The notes below the pieces were generated by a model that was not told the DNA's origin, searched no databases, and was given only the letters and a program-made list of their open reading frames with translations. Shown here one piece after another: positions 7,121 to 15,813 of a stretch of 64,000 nt of DNA. The stretch's first letter is position 1, and every line of letters begins with the position of its first letter. The translations under genes were made by a program, and so were the position numbers. The DNA comes from Fibrobacter sp. (lineage in GTDB: Bacteria > Fibrobacterota > Fibrobacteria > Fibrobacterales > Fibrobacteraceae): assembly GCA_017475045.1 (NCBI GenBank), contig JAFVGH010000097.1, forward strand, positions 93,491-157,490, written 5' to 3'.

Positions 7121-8424
7121 TACTCAAGTTTACGGACAAGACGAAAGCCCCACATGCCTCGATGAATATAAGGAGTACATTCGTTATCAATGCAAATCGC
7201 TTTTGTTGATGATTTTCGTGAGGATCGAATCCTTTTTTGTAATAAACAAGCTGGGCTTTGTAAGTAATGTATGGAAAAATCCATACATTCTCCTACAATA
7301 TTCGCTTTTTTATTGGTTAGATTAGTAACCATTTCATCTGCATTCCCATATACATCAAAAAGACCAAAGGGGTTGGGAGCTAATTGTTTCGTTTTATGGA
7401 CGAAACCATTATCAGGGGTGCTTAAGTCCCATGCAAATTGTTTGAATTTGTCTTCTTCGCTGCCCCAAAAATAGGGTTCGTGTTGGCCCGCTAACTGTAA
7501 TGCAACCCATTCATCATAGGTTGGAATTCTGTAACCATCACTTGTTGTATCTAGTATAGTTTTCATTTTTTGCGATTGTGATTCAAATAAAATATAACCA
7601 TTAGTAATGGAATCAATATTCATTTTGGGGTAAGCAATAGAAAGGCCATCTTGTATTGATCTCCATCTCGCATAATCAAGAATCTCTACTGCACTTGAAA
7701 TGGATATAGGGTAATAAAGAAGTTGTTCGCGACTATTTGTTGGATAGTATATTAATTGAATGTTTTTACTACAATTCTTTTTTTTACAGTAGTTTTTCTT
7801 GGAAAATTCAGCCTCTCCTATTGTAAACTCGGTTTTATCAACGATTAAATCATAATCAAATGATTTTTCTTGACATGTCTTCTCTAAAGGCTGTGTTTTA
7901 ATTAATTTTTCTATCCACAAACAATGCGTTTTTTTTCTTAAGTCAACAATAGTTTGATTTACGAGAATCCAGCTAGAATCGGCTTCTGTTAAATCGCTTA
8001 AGTCACGAGAATACAAAACTAAAATACTGCGTGTATATGGAGAACCATCTACATATACACAATTTGTGGAATCTATATGTGCTGAACTATTAACTATCCA
8101 AGCGCCATTTCCAGAGTTAAAATTTTTTTCTGGACAAAGTTTTACCCCTTGATTCCAATCCACCTCATACCAACGCTTTTTTCCCTTTGCTTTTTTTGGT
8201 TTTGTCGTGCTATATTTCTTCGATGAGTTATAGTCTTTTTGTTTTTTGTAATAGATTTTATAACCATTCTCTTCCGTAAGCGATAAAAGATGATTGTTAT
8301 TGAAAGACATGACATTGCCACGGGCATCATAAATATAATTTAGGTCTTTTGAATAACAAAATGATGTGGAAAGGATAAGAAAAAAAAGTAAAGAAGTAAA
8401 TGGACGTATGTTAGTGAAATTCAT
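7120..8424 (-). CDS. Exported formylglycine-generating-enzyme/sulfatase-modifying-factor-like protein
   Basis: A 434-residue product with a signal peptide. The C-terminal part holds DGYRIPTYDEWVALQLAG, then YFWGSEEDKFKQFAW and NPFGLFDVYGNADEMVTN, the order of motifs in the FGE-sulfatase (SUMF1, C-type-lectin-like) domain, ending in RGMWGFRLVRK. The paired catalytic cysteines of true formylglycine-generating enzymes are not evident, so it may bind ligand or have another role. The N-terminal 200 residues have no recognised domain and are Lys- and Ser-rich. The start at 8424 is preferred because GGAGG lies 9 nt upstream and the signal peptide begins MNFTNIRPF; the longer frame adds MRKWRRRI. AT-rich, like the esterase gene it overlaps by one base. 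Confidence 0.7.
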   Translation of the reverse strand: MNFTNIRPFTSLLFFLILSTSFCYSKDLNYIYDARGNVMSFNNNHLLSLTEENGYKIYYKKQKDYNSSKKYSTTKPKKAKGKKRWYEVDWNQGVKLCPEKNFNSGNGAWIVNSSAHIDSTNCVYVDGSPYTRSILVLYSRDLSDLTEADSSWILVNQTIVDLRKKTHCLWIEKLIKTQPLEKTCQEKSFDYDLIVDKTEFTIGEAEFSKKNYCKKKNCSKNIQLIYYPTNSREQLLYYPISISSAVEILDYARWRSIQDGLSIAYPKMNIDSITNGYILFESQSQKMKTILDTTSDGYRIPTYDEWVALQLAGQHEPYFWGSEEDKFKQFAWDLSTPDNGFVHKTKQLAPNPFGLFDVYGNADEMVTNLTNKKANIVGECMDFSIHYLQSPACLLQKRIRSSRKSSTKAICIDNECTPYIHRGMWGFRLVRKLE

Positions 8425-8666
8425 AATCCGCCTCCTCCATTTCCTCATTTTTGAAAAAACTGGTCAAGAATATAAAAAAAATGACGTCAATTTTTTAATC
8501 CAAATTGGAATAATCAAAAATTGTTATTAAATTCGTTCAAAAGATAAATGAATGAGGTTGCAACTTTTTGACAATCAATACGTTGCAGTAAAAACTTTGC
8601 GGCATTGTGGTGGTCATACTGTGTCCCCGCGAAATTTACCCAATCCCTATTAAATCCTTACACCGC

Positions 8667-8695
8667 TTGCTTTGCGGCGCGCAGAGTGGTATATT
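8667..8695 (+). promoter_or_regulatory. Predicted sigma-70-type promoter
   Basis: TTGCTT (8667-8672), a 17-nt spacer and TATATT (8690-8695) stand 23 nt ahead of the first possible ATG of the 8733 gene. Confidence 0.55.
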
Positions 8696-8732
8696 CTAGG
8701 GCAGGGAGAAACCCATTATGGAGGTAACCGTT

Positions 8733-8966
8733 ATGAACTTGTTCCATAAGACATCCGCCATAACATTTTCTATTCTGCATCCTGGGTTCCAGGTTTTCAA
8801 GGACCGTATCCGCGAAGAGTTGAGCGCCACCAGCGGCGTTTACCTGGACGATGTCATGGATGACGATAGTTTGTACAAAATCTATCGCGACGGGGAATCT
8901 GCCGAGTTCGTGGTGGCAAGTATCAACGGCCCCATGGTAGAATTTGATGACGAGGAAGCCGCATAG
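8733..8966 (+). CDS. Small conserved-looking cytosolic protein of unknown function
   Basis: The 77-residue acidic product (MNLFHKTSAITFSILHPGF...) has no signal peptide, membrane segment or motif that I recognise; the centre is rich in Asp and Glu. The start at 8733 follows a perfect GGAGGT Shine-Dalgarno at a good distance; an ATG at 8718, behind GGGAG, would add five residues and is also possible. A promoter with TTGCTT and TATATT boxes lies upstream, which supports a real gene. It converges on the 8988 gene with a 21-nt gap. Confidence 0.6.
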   Translation: MNLFHKTSAITFSILHPGFQVFKDRIREELSATSGVYLDDVMDDDSLYKIYRDGESAEFVVASINGPMVEFDDEEAA

Positions 8967-8987
8967 AGCGGACTTCCCTGGGGTCGC

Positions 8988-10835
8988 CTACTTGGCGGCC
9001 TTTTTCTTTTCTTCTTCTTCGGCAGCCTTCTCGGCTTCGAGGCTCGGGATCTTGCACCCGTCCATGGTTTCGAATTTACCCTTGCGGACGGTGACGATCT
9101 TCGAGTTGGTGTTGACTCCGCGGCTGAACGTGATGTCGCCGTAGATGCCCTTGAACTTTGCCGTTTTGTTGATGGTGCCAGTCAGGTCGCCTGCATTCTT
9201 TGCAAAGGCCTGGAACACGATATTGGCGGCATCGTAGCTAAGTCCGCTCACCTTGTCTTCGCCGGGTTCTTCGCCCCATTTTTCCTGGAAGCTCTCGGCG
9301 AATTTCTTGTAGGAATCCGATTCGGAATTCATGTCCAGGGCGGGCACGCTGAAGAAGGAACTGTCGGCCAGTTTCTTGCCCTGGATCAGGAATTCGCGGC
9401 CGTACCAGCCCGATGTTCCGAGCCTAATGCCCGAAATCTTGTTGAAGGCCACCTGGCCCACCATAAGGCCAGCGTCGCCCGGATTGGTGGCCGGGATAAA
9501 GATGCCTGGGATCTCGAAGGTGGAGTCTTGCATGTAGAACCGGCGTTCCTTGGGGCTGATGGCGTCAAGGTCGGAGGCTCCACGGGCGATGTTCCTGCGA
9601 CGGTTCAGCTGCTTGAACCGTACGTCGCGCAGCAGGTCGAATTCCGTCTTGTAGTCGGGCCTGCCCTCTTCGTAGTTCCTGAAGGCGATGATGGTGCCGC
9701 CCCTGCGGTCCACCGCCTGGGTGAAGCTTTGGGACATGGAGGCGCCGTAGTCACCCAGGGGCGATAGGATGGCGAACTCACGAATGTTGAGGCACTTGGT
9801 GGCGAAGTCCGCAATGCTCTGGGCCAGGTTGTCCATGGTGATGTTCACCTGGAAGATGTTGGGGCCGAGCTTTGCGATACCGTCGTCGGTGGCGGTGGGG
9901 GTCAACATGGGGATGTTCTGGAAGTTACTTCCGAGCCAGGCGGCCACGGTAGCTGCCGGAGCACTCATGATGGGGCCCACGATGGCGATGATGCTGTCCT
10001 GGCTGATAGCCTGCTGGGTACGCATCAGAGCCGTGGCCGCGTCTGCGCGGGTGTCTGCGATGCGGATGTTCACCTTTCCCTTGATTTTGGATTGCTCGTG
10101 GGCGAGGAATACGCCCTGGACGGCGGCGTTGCCGAACACGGCGAAGTTTCCGGACAATGGCGCGAGCACCAGCAGGGTAGGCTTGCCCGAGCCGGCGTCC
10201 TTCATGGAGTCCAGGCCCTTCTGGGCGGTAGAGGTCAGGCTTTCGGCGTTGCCGCCGGCGATGACCTTCTTGTACCAGTAGCGGGCGGCACGGTAGCGGC
10301 CGGCATTCTGGCATTCACGACCAATCTGCAGCTGCATCCAGCCGATGACTTCCTTGTCTGCCGGGTACTTTTCCAGCAGGGACTGGAGCTGGTCTGCATT
10401 CAGCAGGTCGGCGGCCAGGGTCTTGATAAGGACTTCCTTGGTGTGGGTCCTGGCGGCCGGGTTCTGGGAATAGGCGAGAATCCGGAGCATGGCCTCGACG
10501 CCTTCGTAGACGTTACCCTGTTCAATGGTAACGAGGGCTCGTGCCAGTTCCATGCGTTCCCGGTATTCCGAGGAAACGTGGTATTCCAGGAACTTGGAGG
10601 CAAGGCTCAGGGCTTCGTCACGCTTGTGTTCCCGCAGGTAGCATTCCGTGAGCATCACGGAAGCCTGGGCACCGGAGTGCTTCTTGAATTGTGACTTGGA
10701 GAGCTTTTGCAGCTCGGGGACTGCTTCTGCGCACTTGCCTTCCTTGATGAGGGCCTTGGCCTTGTCGATTTCGCCGTCGGCAAGGGCTATTGTGGAGAGC
10801 AGGAGTGTTAAGAGTAGGGGTAAGACTCGATTCAT
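8988..10835 (-). CDS. Exported TPR plus periplasmic-binding-fold protein (LpoA/LivJ-like)
   Basis: The 615-residue product has a signal peptide (to about residue 19), a TPR-like helical region (residues 20-205) and then a type I periplasmic-binding fold (from about 215: TLLVLAPLSGNFAVFGNAAVQGVFLA; IVGPIMSAPAATVAAWL; LTPTATDD). This pairing of TPRs with a branched-chain amino-acid-binding-like fold is that of LpoA-type activators of penicillin-binding proteins, although amino-acid ABC receptors share the second fold. No ABC permease is adjacent, which favours a structural or regulatory role in the envelope. The C-terminus ends in a Lys/Glu/Ala-rich tail. The nucleotidyltransferase-like gene upstream ends 12 nt before its start. 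Confidence 0.75.
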   Translation of the reverse strand: MNRVLPLLLTLLLSTIALADGEIDKAKALIKEGKCAEAVPELQKLSKSQFKKHSGAQASVMLTECYLREHKRDEALSLASKFLEYHVSSEYRERMELARALVTIEQGNVYEGVEAMLRILAYSQNPAARTHTKEVLIKTLAADLLNADQLQSLLEKYPADKEVIGWMQLQIGRECQNAGRYRAARYWYKKVIAGGNAESLTSTAQKGLDSMKDAGSGKPTLLVLAPLSGNFAVFGNAAVQGVFLAHEQSKIKGKVNIRIADTRADAATALMRTQQAISQDSIIAIVGPIMSAPAATVAAWLGSNFQNIPMLTPTATDDGIAKLGPNIFQVNITMDNLAQSIADFATKCLNIREFAILSPLGDYGASMSQSFTQAVDRRGGTIIAFRNYEEGRPDYKTEFDLLRDVRFKQLNRRRNIARGASDLDAISPKERRFYMQDSTFEIPGIFIPATNPGDAGLMVGQVAFNKISGIRLGTSGWYGREFLIQGKKLADSSFFSVPALDMNSESDSYKKFAESFQEKWGEEPGEDKVSGLSYDAANIVFQAFAKNAGDLTGTINKTAKFKGIYGDITFSRGVNTNSKIVTVRKGKFETMDGCKIPSLEAEKAAEEEEKKKAAK

Positions 10836-10847
10836 GATGGGGTTCGC

Positions 10848-11162
10848 CTAGTTTTCGGGGGCGGCTTGAACCACGTCGTGTTCTTTCTTGATTTGTTTCT
10901 GGAGGGATTCCGGGAGCTTGACCCAGTCGATGACATCCACGCCGAAGGGCAGTCCACTGTCGGCAAAGGCCTTTTCCACGGCGGTCATGGCCTCGAAGGA
11001 AAGGGGCTTGTCGGTAATGACTGCCAGTTCCAGTTGGGTGTCGGGGGTCAGGTCAACGCCCGTGACCCGGGCTCCGTATGCCCAGACCTCGAGACCCTCG
11101 AAATGAAGACCCACGATACGCTGGACAGTTTCCAATTGATCGGTTTCTAAGCAAAGTGCCAT
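10848..11162 (-). CDS. MNT-type minimal nucleotidyltransferase-like protein with degenerate active site
   Basis: The 104-residue protein follows the order of the minimal nucleotidyltransferase (MntA-like) family: VWAYGARVTG corresponds to the usual WAFGSRARG, then TQLELAVIT to SDLDLAV, then PFGVDVIDW to the third beta strand. Both metal-binding Asp of the D-x-D pair are changed (Q and E) and the Ser of GSR is Ala, so catalysis seems unlikely. Family members act as antitoxins that AMPylate HEPN toxins, but no HEPN gene is next to it; it sits 12 nt ahead of the exported TPR/binding-fold gene. It may be a retired enzyme retained for binding. Confidence 0.65.
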   Translation of the reverse strand: MALCLETDQLETVQRIVGLHFEGLEVWAYGARVTGVDLTPDTQLELAVITDKPLSFEAMTAVEKAFADSGLPFGVDVIDWVKLPESLQKQIKKEHDVVQAAPEN

Positions 11163-11264
11163 AGTGCCTCAAAATATAGCTAAAGCCATGGTCAGGTGGC
11201 CCCGGGATGGGGAAAAGTGCCCAAAAGCTCTAAAATTACTGCTCAAATGTATAAAAATGTACCG

Positions 11265-11432
11265 GGCTCTGTCGGGCCAGACTGTACACGTCGGCTCGGC
11301 TAGCAAACTTTCCCGATTTCGTAAGCCCCCTGGAAACTGTTTTTCGGCTGCAAAACCGTAGTTTTTAGGCTATCCGGCCCGCCCTGACCGTCGCAGCAAG
11401 TTCACAGCAGTACGGACTGGCCCGACAGAGCC
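11265..11432. repeat. Inverted-repeat element (16-bp perfect arms)
   Basis: GGCTCTGTCGGGCCAG at 11265-11280 is perfectly repeated in reverse complement at 11417-11432, with GTAC also matched just inside each arm. The 136 bp between holds no credible gene. The right arm lies within the open frame of the coding remnant at 11388-11843, so the element seems to have entered or broken that gene. Small non-autonomous transposable elements have this layout, but no target-site duplication is obvious. Confidence 0.55.
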
Positions 11433-11843
11433 GATTGCAAAAGTGATAATCTTGGCAAATTTAACGAGACATCAAAGATAGAGTCTGCAGATGGTACGGT
11501 CTATAAGATGGTCGCCTATATGGAAGATTCCAATAAGGGTGATTTCGATGCTTGTGTCGGGAAGATACTAGAGGGATTGGCCAAAGGTAACGGCAACGAA
11601 TCTGGTGGAGACGACTATTATTGCAGCGAGTACTCATCTTCCTATTATGATTGCGTGAATACGTTCGCAGATTATGGTGATTCATACGTTGAAGAATATT
11701 GCGGCGTTTATAGGTCCTATATGGACGAATATTGTGTAGGTAGCCTCACAAAGACTGCAGCTTCTACAAACAAACTCTCTAAGCGAAAGTTCAAGCAGCT
11801 CCAGAGGGCTCATATCAATGGCTTGGAAACCCTTCTAAAGTAA
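11388..11843 (+). pseudogene. 5'-truncated coding remnant, Tyr/Cys-rich C-terminal fragment
   Basis: The frame is open from 11388 with coding-like composition, but the first ATG (11508) has no Shine-Dalgarno and lies inside protein-like sequence (SADGTVYKMVAYMEDSNKGDFDACVGKIL). The remaining 111 residues contain several YC/YCS motifs and a basic C-terminus (KLSKRKFKQLQ). The upstream end meets an inverted repeat. I read it as the 3' part of a gene whose start, with a signal peptide, has been lost. It could instead be a short gene begun at 11508. Function unknown. It converges on the FISUMP gene with one base between the stop codons. Confidence 0.45.
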
Positions 11844-11844
11844 C

Positions 11845-13164
11845 TTAATTCTTGACGCATCGTACTGACATGGCAAGATTCTTGGCTGAATACTTCAAAT
11901 AGGCCGAATTGTAGTCGATGTCTATGTTCATGTAATATGCGTTGTCACTGTCGGATTTTACAGATGTCCAGAAGAAAGCGCCAAAGCCGCCCTCACGAAA
12001 ATATCCGTTTTCGTAAAAACCGGCAGGAAGAGCAGTGAATTTATAAGGGTCGGTTCCGTTAATTATGCTGTTTGTCCACCCGTTCTTAGACCTGAGATTT
12101 TTTCCGGCTTTGTCAACACCACCTGCAGACTTGAATAAATTTTCCCAGTCGGTCTTATTGGGAAGGCGCCATCCGTCATCGCAAATGCCCTTTACAGGAT
12201 ATTTTACCGAGCAATCTTTCTTATAACCGCATTTTGTGTTTACAGAATCCATTGCCGCACCCCATGTATAGTAGCGGCCATACGTAGTACAGTTGTTGTC
12301 CCTGCAATAATTACCATAGGTGCGTCCTTTCACCTTGTATTCATAATTCAAGTTCTGTGCCATCCAGGTCTGTGAACCAATAACCACAATTTTATACAAT
12401 TTTCCATCGCGAGAATCTTTCATATAGCCGTCAGGGATAGACTCGCTGGAACTGCTTTCTACGCTAGAAGAACTTAAGTTTTCGCTAGAGCTACTCTCCA
12501 CGCTAGAAGAACTGGAGCTCTCGTTTGCGGAGCTTTCTACACTAGAGGAACTATTTCCTTCACCGGCTCCGCTCTCCACGCTGGAAGAGCTGTTCCCTTC
12601 GCCGGCTCCGCTCTCCACGCTGGAGGAACTGTTCCCTTCGCCGGCTCCGCTCTCCACGCTGGAAGAGCTGTTCCCTTCGCCGGCTCCGCTCTCCACGCTG
12701 GAAGAGCTGTTCCCTTCGCCGGCCCCGCTCTCCACGCTGGAAGAGCTGTTCCCTTCGCCAGCCCCGCCTTCTCCGCTGGAAGAAGCTGTGCTTTCGCTAG
12801 GACTGGTTCCCGCGTTGTTAGATTCGGATGAAGGACTGGATTGTTTCCCATCGCCTGTAACGGTACTTGAAGAGGTGTTTGCAACGATACTGGCGAAATC
12901 GAGGTCTTCTACATTGATACCTTCAGTAATCTGTTTCACAATTGCAGAGTCCGTTACTATGACCCACTCATCCTTAAGGCAGGCGTAGTAGGTGTTTTTC
13001 ACCAGGGCGATTTCCATTTGGCAAGAGTTCGGTAGGCTAGACTCGCTTTTGTAATTGGGAATTGCATCTGGACTGGAACTCAATTTATCGTCACCGCAGG
13101 CCGTGAAAAAGAGCGTGGCGGCGCTTATGGTTACAAAGAATTTTTTGCAGGTATTTAAAAGCAT
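11845..13164 (-). CDS. FISUMP-domain surface lipoprotein with Ser-rich repeat linker
   Basis: The 439-residue product begins with a lipoprotein signal (KKFFVTISAATLFFTACGDD). Residues about 100-260 are a tandem 13-residue repeat (SSSSVESGAGEGN and variants). The C-terminal 180 residues are the Fibrobacter succinogenes paralogous (FISUMP) domain: DGKLYKIVVIGSQTWMAQNLNYE, YYTWGAAMD, GWRLPNKTDWENL, FTALPAGFYENG, FFWTS and a final VRCVKN. The fold resembles the C-type-lectin-like FGE fold and is thought to work at the cell surface, though its role is not settled. The start at 13164 puts the signal peptide first; an upstream frame to 13230 would bury it. Confidence 0.85.
   Translation of the reverse strand: MLLNTCKKFFVTISAATLFFTACGDDKLSSSPDAIPNYKSESSLPNSCQMEIALVKNTYYACLKDEWVIVTDSAIVKQITEGINVEDLDFASIVANTSSSTVTGDGKQSSPSSESNNAGTSPSESTASSSGEGGAGEGNSSSSVESGAGEGNSSSSVESGAGEGNSSSSVESGAGEGNSSSSVESGAGEGNSSSSVESGAGEGNSSSSVESSANESSSSSSVESSSSENLSSSSVESSSSESIPDGYMKDSRDGKLYKIVVIGSQTWMAQNLNYEYKVKGRTYGNYCRDNNCTTYGRYYTWGAAMDSVNTKCGYKKDCSVKYPVKGICDDGWRLPNKTDWENLFKSAGGVDKAGKNLRSKNGWTNSIINGTDPYKFTALPAGFYENGYFREGGFGAFFWTSVKSDSDNAYYMNIDIDYNSAYLKYSAKNLAMSVRCVKN
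12554..12787. repeat. 39-bp tandem repeat inside the FISUMP lipoprotein gene
   Basis: Six units of 39 bp (starts near 12554, 12593, 12632, 12671, 12710 and 12749) differ by a few bases and encode SSSSVESGAGEGN. A change in copy number would keep the reading frame and only alter linker length. Confidence 0.9.
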
Positions 13165-13309
13165 GTTTTTTAAGAGGTTTCTTTCGCAAAAATAAAAATT
13201 TAGGGCCGATAACCCGCCCAAAATAGGCAAAATTGTGCTTCTGCCGCCATAATTTGGCCTATATCACGGGAGATTTGTGTTATAGGAAAAAAGAATATAT
13301 ATTACTGAT

Positions 13310-15100
13310 ATGAAATATTTGAATAGTCTTTCAGTTATGGCAGCCCTGGCTGCTGGTGCATTCCTCCTTAACGGTTGCGGTGGCGGCGGTGGTGGCTCCG
13401 CCGGAGTTGACGAAGGGGCTTTGCGGGGTTACCTGGAGTCCGAGGAGATGCAAAGTGACCTGGAAAACCTGGCCGAGTTTGCGTACTATGCCGAATATGT
13501 TCAAGTGGCCCCTATTGCCTTTATGGGTTCGGACAAGGGCTTGTTTACCGATAATGTGGACAAGGACGAAGCTGAAGAATATGCCAAAGTGATGTCTAGG
13601 ATGCTTTCGAAGGCCGATGAATATGAGGCCGCATGGGCGCGTATTGACAGCATGCAGGCCTTGGTGACGGAAACACCAAACTCTCTACAGAAAAATGAGG
13701 TGGGCCTTATGTATGCCTTTAGGGACTTTTGGCGCTCCTTGAGAGGCTGCGGCAAGGCAACCCGCGAGAAGGCCATGGCGGTTGCTGGGGAACTGGACAA
13801 AGATCAACTGAAAACCCTTTTCAATGGCCTTGATCAAAATCAGAAAAAGGGAGAGACGGATTATTTGACTTGGTGGAAGAATTTCAATAACGGTGACTAT
13901 GACGATGTATCGCTCCAGATATACAACAGGATGTATTATAACACCGAAACTTCCTTTGCTGACGAGGCGGAATTTATCAACAAGACTGTTGCGAATACCG
14001 GTGCGGAAATATCCAAGAAGGCGGCCGCCTTCGAGGTGGAAATTCTGAAGGCCATTTTGCCGGACGCATCTACGGACTTTATGGATAACGTGGAGACGGT
14101 TGAGAAGGTAGAGAAGCTAGTCAAGAATGCCAAGGATATGACCGCTGAGGAAATAGCGGATAATGCTGCAAGTATTTTTGTAGACGGCTATGACGATGTA
14201 AAAAAGGTGTCGGAAATGGCTGGAGAAGACGTTGAAGCTATTTCTAACGTGACCAAGAAGGTTATAGACAAGGTGACGGCCCCTTCTAAAGATGTTTCTG
14301 TGGTGACTTTTACCGATGTCGGCGGGTCCTCCCTGGGGGGGACCAAGATCGCCATCGCCATTGCGGCAAAAAGCGCCAAGGTAACCATTGCCTTGGGAGA
14401 AAACGAAGATGGCGATCACCAGATTGTTCTTAGGGAAGAAGGTGAACACCTGGTGTCGTTCTTGACGGAATTGGGAGAGAAGTTTACCCAGAAAATCGAT
14501 GTGGTGGCCGGAGAAATCTACAAGCTGATGGGTGAGATGAACGAAAAGGCCATCAGGGATTCCATTGCGGCGGCAAGCTCTGCTTCAGGTTTCACGAAGA
14601 GTTCCGCATCGACAGATCCACAGAGTTCCGCAGGTAATCCGTTTGCAAAATCGTCCTCGTCGGCAGAGGTGAACAAGGATTCCAAAAGTGTTGTGGGGAA
14701 ATGGGTATCTACCAAGGAAACCATGGCCCACAACATTACAGACTATGACGAATGCTATGCCATGTGGGGTCCCAGTGAAGGAATGGAGGACATGTCCGGA
14801 GAGGAATGCTCCAGTCATGAATACGACGTCAACTACACTTTGGGCCAGACCGTGATATTCTATTCCGATGGGAGCGCAGACCACCTAGATGCCAACGGCA
14901 AGGCGGATGCGTCGTACGACTACACGTTCGACAAATCTACGGGGACGCTCACTTATTCCTATGGCGGTGAAACCTATACCGCTTTTGTTTCTGCGGATGG
15001 GACCACCATGACCATGCAGACGGTAACGGATATCCACTACGGGGAAATTATCCACAAGATAATATTGGAAAAAGTGTCGGGCGACGTGGAAGACGAATAG
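13310..15100 (+). CDS. Large lipoprotein with lipocalin-like C-terminal domain, unknown function
   Basis: The 596-residue product has a lipoprotein signal (AALAAGAFLLNGCGGG) and then a mainly helical, acidic region with many Glu/Lys (residues 30-320). Around 330-400 there is a beta-rich segment (VVTFTDVGGSSLGGTKIAIAIAA), then a Ser-rich linker (SSASTDPQSSAGNPFAKSSSSAE), and a final 130 residues that begin SVVGKWVS and look like the lipocalin-like ligand-binding fold seen in many Fibrobacter and Bacteroidota lipoproteins. Function unknown. The -10-like TATATT (13298-13303) is so near the ATG that the message may be leaderless. It converges on tmk. Confidence 0.7.
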   Translation: MKYLNSLSVMAALAAGAFLLNGCGGGGGGSAGVDEGALRGYLESEEMQSDLENLAEFAYYAEYVQVAPIAFMGSDKGLFTDNVDKDEAEEYAKVMSRMLSKADEYEAAWARIDSMQALVTETPNSLQKNEVGLMYAFRDFWRSLRGCGKATREKAMAVAGELDKDQLKTLFNGLDQNQKKGETDYLTWWKNFNNGDYDDVSLQIYNRMYYNTETSFADEAEFINKTVANTGAEISKKAAAFEVEILKAILPDASTDFMDNVETVEKVEKLVKNAKDMTAEEIADNAASIFVDGYDDVKKVSEMAGEDVEAISNVTKKVIDKVTAPSKDVSVVTFTDVGGSSLGGTKIAIAIAAKSAKVTIALGENEDGDHQIVLREEGEHLVSFLTELGEKFTQKIDVVAGEIYKLMGEMNEKAIRDSIAAASSASGFTKSSASTDPQSSAGNPFAKSSSSAEVNKDSKSVVGKWVSTKETMAHNITDYDECYAMWGPSEGMEDMSGEECSSHEYDVNYTLGQTVIFYSDGSADHLDANGKADASYDYTFDKSTGTLTYSYGGETYTAFVSADGTTMTMQTVTDIHYGEIIHKIILEKVSGDVEDE

Positions 15101-15113
15101 CCGCCGGTAGATT

Positions 15114-15743
15114 TTACAGCCGTTCCTTGACAAGCTTATACAGGTCTGCAAAGACCTGTTCTTTTTCGCGGTCGGCGTCGATGGCGGCGACGCATTCCGG
15201 GTAGTCGTGGGCCGCGGCAAGGTAGCCCTTGCGCACCCGTTCGAAAAAGTCCGCCTTCTCCTGCTCCAGTCGATCGGGTGCTTCGCCCCGCCTTGCGGTG
15301 CGAGCGCGGCCCCGCTCCACGCTTATGTCCAGCACTACCGTCAGTTCCGGGAAGCAGTCGTCGCAGGTCAGTTCCGTCAGGCGCTGGACCTGTTCGGCCC
15401 CGAGGCCCCGGGCGTAACCCTGGTAGGCGAATGTGCTCCAGGCGAACCGGTCGGCAATGACGACCTTGCCTGCGTCCAGGGCGGGCTGGATGATTTCGGC
15501 GATGACTTGGGCGCGGGCGGCGTTGTACAGGAGCAGTTCCGTCTTGTCGGCCATGACTCCCTTGAAACTCGGGTCCAGCAGGATCTCCCGGATGCGTTCC
15601 GAAATCTTTGCACCACCAGGTTCACGGAGCTTCACGACAGAGTAGCCCTCTTTTTCGAGAGCTTCGATGAGCATGTCTATCTGGGTGGATTTGCCCGACC
15701 CGTCGATTCCTTCCAGGCTAAAAAAGCGCTTTGCCGTTTTCAT
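15114..15743 (-). CDS. tmk: Thymidylate kinase (dTMP kinase)
   Basis: Phosphorylates dTMP to dTDP with ATP, an essential step in dTTP supply. The 209-residue product starts MKTAKRFFSLEGIDGSGKSTQ, whose GIDGSGKST is the P-loop; the DRF motif (VIADRFAWSTFAYQGYARGLG) and the LID region RGRARTARRGEAPDRLE are in place. The start at 15743 is chosen because the protein begins next to the P-loop as in all Tmk; the frame continues upstream into non-coding sequence. The gene faces the lipoprotein gene with a 13-nt gap and no terminator between. Confidence 0.97.
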   Translation of the reverse strand: MKTAKRFFSLEGIDGSGKSTQIDMLIEALEKEGYSVVKLREPGGAKISERIREILLDPSFKGVMADKTELLLYNAARAQVIAEIIQPALDAGKVVIADRFAWSTFAYQGYARGLGAEQVQRLTELTCDDCFPELTVVLDISVERGRARTARRGEAPDRLEQEKADFFERVRKGYLAAAHDYPECVAAIDADREKEQVFADLYKLVKERL

Positions 15744-15757
15744 GCCGGTAAATATGC

Positions 15758-15782
15758 AAAAAAAAGCGCCCGTTGTGGGCGC
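15758..15782 (-). terminator. Rho-independent terminator of the repeat-peptide gene
   Basis: On the minus strand GCGCCC-ACAAC-GGGCGC is followed by eight T. It ends the 15814-16173 gene and lies just ahead of the tmk start. Confidence 0.85.
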
Positions 15783-15813
15783 ATGATCCTGACGAGGACC
15801 CTTTATCGAAATT

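Noticed and set aside
11164..11361. 65-codon plus-strand frame in the inverted-repeat region
   Set aside because: No ribosome-binding site, no recognised motif, and it crosses one arm of the inverted repeat.
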